Part shown: one piece after another, positions 14,338 through 23,655 of the stretch
Layout of the letters: each line of letters starts with the position of its first letter
How positions within the stretch are numbered: the first letter of the stretch is position 1
Assembly (NCBI GenBank): GCA_964415395.1
Contig: CAYPZU010000033.1
Coordinates: forward strand, 1-23,655
Direction of reading: 5' to 3'
DNA: 23,655 nucleotides
Origin: CAYPZU01 sp964415395
GTDB taxonomy: Bacteria > Chlamydiota > Chlamydiia > Chlamydiales > SM23-39
The notes under the pieces: generated by a model
What the model was told of the DNA's origin: nothing
Database searches by the model: none
Seen by the model: the letters and a program-made list of their open reading frames with translations, nothing else
Program-made: the position numbers and the translations under genes

Positions 14338-14822
14338 TGAAGAGCTTCCTCCTCGCTCTTGGGATCGCCTCTCTTCTCGGAGGGTGTATTTCGACCAGTC
14401 CCTGGAAACTAGACGGCATATCCGCCGGCGATGCGGTTTATGATTCGACGCGCCTCCGCTATATCGATAAATCAAGCGAATCCCAGATTGCCTTCGAATT
14501 CCGGAAAGCGGGCGGCGAAATCAACTCCTACATCAGCCTCAGACAATTCTCCTGGGCTCCTTCCGCCTCAGTTCCTGTAGAATTTATTTTAGGAGACGAA
14601 CGGATCGCCGCATCCCTACCTTATCTTGAAGGAGGCATGCGGCTGCGCATCCCTCCCGAAATCACAAACAGGATGATTCTGGCCTTGCATGAAGGACTGA
14701 AAGTCAGTATCCTAGCAGATGGTTTTCAAGAGACGCTCGATCCTGGCCAATTCGCGAAATCGTACAATCGGTTCCTTGGACAAAGCGCTCTCTTTAATTT
14801 TTTGAAAGGACCGATGGAATGA
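14337..14822 (+). CDS. Lipoprotein of unknown function
   Basis: This 161-residue protein has a lipoprotein signal peptide with lipobox LGGC, so Cys17 would be lipidated and the protein anchored to a membrane facing the periplasm or cell surface. The mature part is strand-rich from about 40 to 130, with one helical segment (NRMILALHEGLKVSIL), and looks like a compact beta domain; I do not recognise the family. ATG 14337 is preferred over TTG 14334 because it makes the usual TGATG coupling with the upstream stop. The 3' end overlaps the tal start by 4 nt (ATGA). Confidence 0.75.
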   Translation: MKSFLLALGIASLLGGCISTSPWKLDGISAGDAVYDSTRLRYIDKSSESQIAFEFRKAGGEINSYISLRQFSWAPSASVPVEFILGDERIAASLPYLEGGMRLRIPPEITNRMILALHEGLKVSILADGFQETLDPGQFAKSYNRFLGQSALFNFLKGPME

Positions 14823-15757
14823 GCCAGCTAGACCAACTCAAAAAATTTACGATTGTCGTAGCCGATACAGGCGACTTCGAAACTCTCAAGCAATACAGCC
14901 CCACCGACTCTACGACCAATCCCTCACTCATCTATGCCGCCAGCCAGCAAGCCCAGTACCAGCATCTGATCCAGGACGCCATCCGGTTCGGCAAAGGGAA
15001 AGGACTCGGCCAGGTTCTCGACAAAGTTTTCGTCAACTTCGGCCTTGAAATCCTGAAACTCGTTCCCGGCCGCGTCTCCACCGAAGTCGACGCCCGCCTC
15101 TCTTTCGATTTAGAAGGGAGCGTGGAGAAAGCCCGCTATCTCATCTCCCTGTACGAAGCGGCCGGAATCAGCCGGAAGAGAATTCTCATCAAACTCGCCT
15201 CAACCTGGGAAGGGATCGAAGCCGCCCGCATTCTCGAAAAGGAAGGGATCCATTGCAATATGACCCTCCTCTTCAGCATGGCCCAGGCGATTGCCTGCGC
15301 AGAAGCCGGCGTGACCCTCATCTCCCCCTTCGTCGGCCGGATCCTCGACTGGTACAAGAAAAGCGAAGGAGTTCCCGGCTACGCCCCAGGTGAAGACCCT
15401 GGAGTCAAATCGGTTACGAAAATCTATAATTACTACAAGAAATTCGGCTATAAGACCCAGATCATGGGAGCCTCCTTCCGCAATAAGGATGAGATCGTCG
15501 AACTCGCCGGCTGCGACCTCCTCACCATCGCTCCCCACCTCCTGGAAGAGCTCAAAAACAGCGCCCAGCCGCTTGTTCGGAAACTCGACCCCGCCAAAGC
15601 CAAAGACTCCCCGCTCCAAAAGATCCATCTCGACGAGAAGTCCTTCCGCTATCAGCTCAACGAAGACGCGATGGCAACGGAAAAACTGGCTGAAGGGATC
15701 CGCAACTTCGCCAAAGACATCGTGAAACTCGAAGGACAGCTCCAGGAAAAAATATAA
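14819..15757 (+). CDS. tal: Transaldolase
   Basis: Transaldolase moves a three-carbon unit between sugar phosphates in the non-oxidative pentose phosphate pathway in the cytosol. The 312-residue length fits the E. coli TalB-type family. Motifs in order are VVADTGD (13-19, Asp16), SPTDSTTNPSLI (27-38), the Schiff-base lysine in RILIKLASTWEGI (Lys125), CNMTLLFSMAQA (146-157) and SPFVGRILDWYKK (169-181). The start overlaps the lipoprotein stop in ATGA. Its translation, and probably its transcription, is therefore tied to the exported-protein genes upstream. The neighbourhood with rpoC matches other chlamydiae. Confidence 0.96.
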   Translation: MSQLDQLKKFTIVVADTGDFETLKQYSPTDSTTNPSLIYAASQQAQYQHLIQDAIRFGKGKGLGQVLDKVFVNFGLEILKLVPGRVSTEVDARLSFDLEGSVEKARYLISLYEAAGISRKRILIKLASTWEGIEAARILEKEGIHCNMTLLFSMAQAIACAEAGVTLISPFVGRILDWYKKSEGVPGYAPGEDPGVKSVTKIYNYYKKFGYKTQIMGASFRNKDEIVELAGCDLLTIAPHLLEELKNSAQPLVRKLDPAKAKDSPLQKIHLDEKSFRYQLNEDAMATEKLAEGIRNFAKDIVKLEGQLQEKI

Positions 15758-15773
15758 AACCCTATATTTTTTT
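15747..15773 (+). terminator. Weak A/T hairpin after tal
   Basis: AAAAAATATA (15747-15756) and TATATTTTTT (15763-15772) can pair around a 6-nt loop, ending in a T run, directly at the tal stop codon. The stem has no G:C pair, so it would be a poor terminator and may only be a coincidence of A/T-rich sequence. Confidence 0.35.
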
Positions 15774-15775
15774 CT

Positions 15776-15789
15776 AGGAAAATTTTCCT
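15776..15789. promoter_or_regulatory. Perfect 14-bp palindrome upstream of RING gene
   Basis: AGGAAAATTTTCCT is fully symmetrical and has the shape of a dimeric regulator's binding site. It sits 40 nt upstream of the RING-protein ATG, next to a possible but poor promoter (TAGGAA 15775, TAGCAT 15798). Low-complexity A/T content weakens the case. Confidence 0.35.
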
Positions 15790-15817
15790 TTCATCAGTAG
15801 CATCTGCCCCCTTTTAC

Positions 15818-15824
15818 AAGGAGG
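15818..15824 (+). promoter_or_regulatory. Near-perfect Shine-Dalgarno site
   Basis: AAGGAGG lies 5 nt before ATG 15830. It is the strongest ribosome-binding site in the window, so the RING protein is expected to be well translated when transcribed. Confidence 0.7.
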
Positions 15825-15829
15825 GATTT

Positions 15830-16747
15830 ATGACTGCTGTCTATTATTCCTGCGCCAGAGTGCAGCCTCTGCCAGACAACCTAGAAAACCAAGCTATTTA
15901 CAACCGTTTCGAATGCTCGATCTGCAGACTCGAACTCCCACGCATTAAAGGGGGGCTCGTCTTCCACGAGGCAATCGCAANNNNNNNNNNAAACTCGATC
16001 GGACAAATCTCTGATGGGAAAACCCACCCCGCCCATCGCGACTGCGTGCTCATCAACTTCGCCTACAGCAATACCTGCCCCAATTGCCGGGCTCCGCTCG
16101 ATCCCTCGCCAATTATGAGCTGCGCCCAAAAAGCCTCTGCCGCCCTCCAAAGACTCCCCGCCCGAATGCTCCGGCAGGCAGCCGCAGCCTACCGCGCCTA
16201 TTGCCAGAGCAAGCCGTGGCAAAAGCATCTGCTCGGAACCGGTTTATTCACCCTCGGCATCTTCAGCGGGAAAATCGTTCTGCTCCCCCTCGCTTCGATC
16301 GTCTGCTCCCGCGCGTTTGCCGAACAGGAAAGTGATTGGAAAGAGACAGCGAGAAAAGCGCGCGAAATGGCCTCGACAGCCCGCAAATGGCTTACCCTGG
16401 AGAGCGAAAAAAAACAGGCGGCGCAAGCTTTCTCTGAACAGTCTGAAGCTCTGGCTCCCGCCCTGATTCAGGTCATAGACGAGTTGAAAAGGTCGGGAGA
16501 TCCATTCGAAGCCCTTCCTCATTTTACCGCAGGACAAAGGCAGCTGCAAAATCATCAGCGCCAATTCGACCAGATAGCTGAGGATAACGAACCCAATCTT
16601 GAAATAACGGCTGAAAAAGTGTCAGCGATTAGTTGGAGCGCGTGGGAAGCTTATGCAAACTGCTGGGGATATCGGGCTGGAAAATGGTTTATGAATGCGG
16701 CAACGACCGTTTTCGGCATCCACATCGTGAAATCGACTATAATATAA
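15830..16747 (+). CDS. Membrane protein with RING-type zinc-binding module
   Basis: The product is about 305 residues, counting the gap as 10 bases. It has a RING-like pattern: Cys29-x2-Cys32, then His66-x2-His69-x2-Cys72, then Cys83-x2-Cys86 in NTCPNCRAPLD. This fits RING-H2 ligands 1, 2, 4-8. The third ligand is not a cysteine in the readable sequence (Asp62 is the nearest candidate, or it may lie in the gap). A hydrophobic segment (about 134-158) is followed by a charged coiled-coil-like region (165-250) and an aromatic C-terminus with a weak second hydrophobic stretch (about 275-300). RING proteins in eukaryotes recruit E2 enzymes for ubiquitination. In intracellular bacteria they are usually secreted effectors, so a host-directed role is likely but inferred. 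No cleavable signal peptide is seen. The stop codon overlaps the rpoC terminator's T tract. Confidence 0.7.
   Translation: MTAVYYSCARVQPLPDNLENQAIYNRFECSICRLELPRIKGGLVFHEAIAXXXXNSIGQISDGKTHPAHRDCVLINFAYSNTCPNCRAPLDPSPIMSCAQKASAALQRLPARMLRQAAAAYRAYCQSKPWQKHLLGTGLFTLGIFSGKIVLLPLASIVCSRAFAEQESDWKETARKAREMASTARKWLTLESEKKQAAQAFSEQSEALAPALIQVIDELKRSGDPFEALPHFTAGQRQLQNHQRQFDQIAEDNEPNLEITAEKVSAISWSAWEAYANCWGYRAGKWFMNAATTVFGIHIVKSTII
15981..15990. other. Assembly gap of 10 N inside the RING gene
   Basis: Ten unknown bases lie between Cys32 and His66 of the RING module. The reading frame is open on both sides and continues in frame if the length is exactly 10. A run of 10 N is often a placeholder, so the true length and frame are unknown. 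Confidence 0.95.
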
Positions 16748-16778
16748 AAAAAAATGCGGCAGCTTTCGCTACCGCATT
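16746..16778 (-). terminator. Intrinsic terminator of the rpoBC operon
   Basis: On the minus strand an 11-bp stem (16768-16778 with 16753-16763, one G:U pair) is closed by a GAAA tetraloop and followed by nine consecutive T residues (two from the stem). It begins 13 nt after the rpoC stop. On the plus strand the stem is not followed by T residues, so it acts for rpoC only. Confidence 0.88.
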
Positions 16779-16791
16779 CGATTCAGAAAAA

Positions 16792-20976
<4,185 letters not shown>

Positions 20977-21030
20977 TACTTTTTTTCTCCTCTAGAGAGA
21001 GTTAAAACCTAAAAAACCGCTAGGCGGCGC

Positions 21031-23655
21031 TTATTCCACAAATTCCGTGCGGATATCGAGGCAAAGCCCCTGCATCTCTTTCACAAGAACGTTGAACGAC
21101 TCGGGCGTTCCCGGCACAAGGGTGTTTTCTCCCTTGACGATCGATTCGTAAATCCGGGTTCTTCCTGCGACGTCGTCCGACTTCACGGTCAGCATTTCCT
21201 GGAGAAGGTGGGCCGCGCCATACGCTTCGAGCGCCCAAACTTCCATCTCCCCGAACCTCTGTCCCCCCATCTGCGCTTTGCCGCCGAGAGGCTGCTGCGT
21301 AACGAGAGAATAAGGACCGATCGAACGTGCGTGGATCTTGTCCGCGACCAAGTGGCTCAGCTTCATCATGTAGATGTAGCCAACCACGATCCGGTTGTCG
21401 AACCGTTCTCCGGAGCGTCCATCGAAGAGATGCGCTTTTCCATCGAGGAACATCGTCTGGCTCTTCATCATCTCCCAGATTTTCGACTCAGGGAATCCTT
21501 CAAAGACCGGGCTCTTCACATAGATGCCCGCTTTCTTCGCGGCATAGCCGAGATGCGTCTCGAGGAGCTGTCCCATGTTCATACGGGAAGGCACGCCGAG
21601 CGGGTTGAGAATCATCTCGATCGTTTCGCCGTTGGCCAGATAAGGCATGTCAGCCTCTGGAACCAGCTTCGCGACAACCCCTTTGTTCCCGTGGCGTCCG
21701 GCCATTTTATCGCCGACCTGAAGCTTCCGCTTCGTCGCGACATAGACCTTCACCTGGCGGATCACGCCTGGGTCGAGATCGGTGTCTCCTTTGCGCATAA
21801 ATTCGATTTCCGACTTATGCTGCATCTGGAGCCCCTGATAGGCGAGCTCGAATTCCCGGAGCGTTTTCTTCAGCTCGATATAGATTTCCTTATCGGCCAT
21901 CAGAAGGTCTTCCGCCTTCTCGCTCTCAAGAACTTCGATCATCTCCTGGGTGATCACCTGCCCTTCTTCAATGAGGACTTCGCCGCTCTTGCGGTGCATG
22001 ATCGACGAAGGCGCTTTCTCGTTGAGAAGAAGCGCGCCGAGCTTTTCATGGAACTCCATTTGAAGTTCCGCTTCCTTCGTTTTGAAGTCGGAGTGGATAT
22101 CTTTAATGCGCGTCGCTTCTTCGACCAGCTCATCATCCGTCTTCGAAAGGCGGTCGCGTCTGGAAAAGACTTTGACATCCATGACGACCCCTTCGGTTCC
22201 CGGAGGCGCCGTAAGAGAAGCGTCTTTAACGTCAGCCGCTTTTTCGCCGAAGATCGCGCGCAGCAGCCGCTCTTCAGGCGATAGCTCCGTCTCGGACTTC
22301 GGAGTGATCTTCCCAACGAGAATCGATCCTGGCTCGACGTGCGCGCCGATCCGGACAATTCCGTCGTCGCCAAGGTCCTTGAGCATCTCTTCCGAGACAT
22401 TCGGGATATCCTTGGTGATCTCTTCCTTGCCGAGCTTCGTATCGCGGGCGGTCAGCTCGAACTCTTCGAGGTAGATCGATGTATAATAGTCTTCGCGGAT
22501 CAGCTTCTCGGAGATGATGATCGCGTCCTCGTAGTTGTATCCGCACCAGGGCATGAAGGCCACGAGCACGTTTTTCCCGAGGGCGATTTCCCCTTTGTCC
22601 GTAGCAGGTCCGTCAGCGAGAACATCGCCGGCGATGACCTTGTCGCCTACGTTGCAAAGCGGGGTCTGGTTGATGCAGGAGCCGCTGTTGGAACGCATGA
22701 ATTTCTTCAGGACGTAGATCCGCTTGTTGAGCGGGTTGTCTTTCGGCGCGACGACGATCTTATATCCGTCGACATATTCGACCACGCCCTCTTCAAGAGC
22801 CACAACAACGGCTCCCGAGTCGCGAGCAGATCTGCCTTCAAGGCCGGTACCGACCAGAGGCGCGTCCGTTTTCATCAGAGGAACCGCTTGGCGCTGCATG
22901 TTCGAACCCATCAAAGCGCGGTTCGCGTCATCATGCTCAAGGAACGGGATCAACCCGGCCACGATCGAAACGAGCTGCTTGGAAGAGACGTCCATGTGAG
23001 TGACTTTCTCCGTCTCGATCTCCATCGGCTCGCCGCGGTGGTGAGCCCAGCAAAGCGGCTCGCTGAACATATTGAACTTGTCCAGCTGAGTCGACGCCTG
23101 CGTGATCATGTAATCCGTTTCCTGATCGGCAGTCATGTACTCGATCTCGTCGGTCACGACCCCTTCCTTGACGATCCGGTACGGGGTTTCAATGAACCCG
23201 AACTCGTTGATCTTCGCGAAAGTAGACAGAGATGTGATCAAACCGATGTTCGGACCTTCCGGCGTTTCGATCGGGCAAATCCTTCCGTAGTGGGATGGGT
23301 GGACGTCGCGCACTTCGAAGCCAGCTCTCTCCCGATTCAAGCCGCCTGGCCCAAGGCAGGAAAGCCTTCGTTTGTGAGTCAGCTCGGAAATCGGATTGGT
23401 TTGGTCCATGAACTGGGAAAGCTGCGATCTTCCGAAGAAGTCTTTCAGCACGCCAGCCAGACCTTTTGCAGAAACGATCTTGCCTGGAGTCATCGTGTCG
23501 GACGAGAAGTCGAACAGGTTCATTCTCTCCTTGATGATCTTTTCCATCCGGGCCAGACCGATCCGGCACTGATTCTGGATCAATTCGCCTACAGAGCGGA
23601 CGCGGCGGTTGCCCAAATGGTCGATATCGTCGACATAGGCGTTTTCGTCGGCCAG
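21031..23655 (-). CDS. rpoB: RNA polymerase subunit beta (5' part missing)
   Basis: The last 874 residues of beta are present; the reading frame is open to the window edge, so the N-terminal third (roughly 380 residues judged against chlamydial RpoB) is outside. TTG 23616 is internal (context DDIDHLGNRRVRS), not a start. The rifampicin-pocket region is near 23330-23430 (QLSQFMDQTNPISELTHKRR, then LSCLGPGGL), with the usual Asp, His, Arg and Ser contact residues. The active-site region KRKLQVGDKMAGRHGNKG lies near 21690-21745, and GGQRFGEMEVWALEAYGAA near 21215-21270. The sequence closely matches chlamydial beta throughout and is the best taxonomic marker here. Confidence 0.98.
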   Translation of the reverse strand: MADENAYVDDIDHLGNRRVRSVGELIQNQCRIGLARMEKIIKERMNLFDFSSDTMTPGKIVSAKGLAGVLKDFFGRSQLSQFMDQTNPISELTHKRRLSCLGPGGLNRERAGFEVRDVHPSHYGRICPIETPEGPNIGLITSLSTFAKINEFGFIETPYRIVKEGVVTDEIEYMTADQETDYMITQASTQLDKFNMFSEPLCWAHHRGEPMEIETEKVTHMDVSSKQLVSIVAGLIPFLEHDDANRALMGSNMQRQAVPLMKTDAPLVGTGLEGRSARDSGAVVVALEEGVVEYVDGYKIVVAPKDNPLNKRIYVLKKFMRSNSGSCINQTPLCNVGDKVIAGDVLADGPATDKGEIALGKNVLVAFMPWCGYNYEDAIIISEKLIREDYYTSIYLEEFELTARDTKLGKEEITKDIPNVSEEMLKDLGDDGIVRIGAHVEPGSILVGKITPKSETELSPEERLLRAIFGEKAADVKDASLTAPPGTEGVVMDVKVFSRRDRLSKTDDELVEEATRIKDIHSDFKTKEAELQMEFHEKLGALLLNEKAPSSIMHRKSGEVLIEEGQVITQEMIEVLESEKAEDLLMADKEIYIELKKTLREFELAYQGLQMQHKSEIEFMRKGDTDLDPGVIRQVKVYVATKRKLQVGDKMAGRHGNKGVVAKLVPEADMPYLANGETIEMILNPLGVPSRMNMGQLLETHLGYAAKKAGIYVKSPVFEGFPESKIWEMMKSQTMFLDGKAHLFDGRSGERFDNRIVVGYIYMMKLSHLVADKIHARSIGPYSLVTQQPLGGKAQMGGQRFGEMEVWALEAYGAAHLLQEMLTVKSDDVAGRTRIYESIVKGENTLVPGTPESFNVLVKEMQGLCLDIRTEFVE

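Noticed and set aside
21208..22284. 358-codon plus-strand frame antisense to rpoB
   Set aside because: Shadow of a certain gene; no start signal and no recognisable motif.
23614..23616. Apparent start codon of rpoB at TTG 23616
   Set aside because: The frame stays open to the window edge and the residues before it (ADENAYVDDIDH) are conserved beta sequence, so the gene is cut by the window, not short.

Overview
This window is part of a chromosome from a member of the Chlamydiae, most likely an environmental (amoeba- or protist-associated) lineage rather than Chlamydiaceae. The evidence is gene content and order plus RpoB/RpoC sequence. A V-type ATPase operon in the chlamydial order E-(DUF2764)-A-B-D-I-K lies next to tal and rpoC-rpoB, as in Chlamydia trachomatis (around CT304-CT315). 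The DNA looks about half G+C or slightly more by eye, which is high for the phylum. There are no tRNA or rRNA genes, no insertion sequences and no CRISPR.

Left part (1-4.25 kb): a uracil phosphoribosyltransferase gene (upp, +) meets a membrane class III adenylate cyclase with a periplasmic Cache-type sensor (-). Then come a small exported protein of unknown function (+) and an inositol-monophosphatase-superfamily enzyme (-). Both convergent pairs overlap at their 3' ends, by 14 and 4 nt.

V-ATPase operon (4.25-11.7 kb, all -): atpE, a DUF2764 gene (CT309-like), atpA, atpB, atpD, atpI and atpK, mostly overlapping or abutting and closed by a hairpin. It has no recognisable C, F or G subunit. 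The proteolipid AtpK carries a Ser/Gln...Gln...Glu set that matches known Na+ ligands, so the machine is probably Na+-coupled.

Accessory block (11.8-16.75 kb): a 147-aa unknown gene (-), then a run of + strand genes. These include four tiny exported single-span proteins that share one architecture: signal peptide cleaved before Gln, short Gly/Thr linker, Trp-led Gly/Ala-rich membrane segment, and a polar tail ending in His. Among them are an exported 246-aa protein with a possible PsbP/DcrB-like domain and a lipoprotein. The last members are translationally coupled to tal (transaldolase), so a central-metabolism gene appears to be transcribed with secreted proteins. A membrane protein with an N-terminal RING-type zinc-binding module, a candidate host-directed ubiquitin ligase, follows; it is interrupted by a 10-N assembly gap.

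Right part (16.75-23.65 kb, -): rpoC complete and rpoB running off the right edge, ending in a strong intrinsic terminator at 16746-16778. The tiny His-ended family and the RING protein are the most interesting material here. They sit between otherwise conserved housekeeping blocks.
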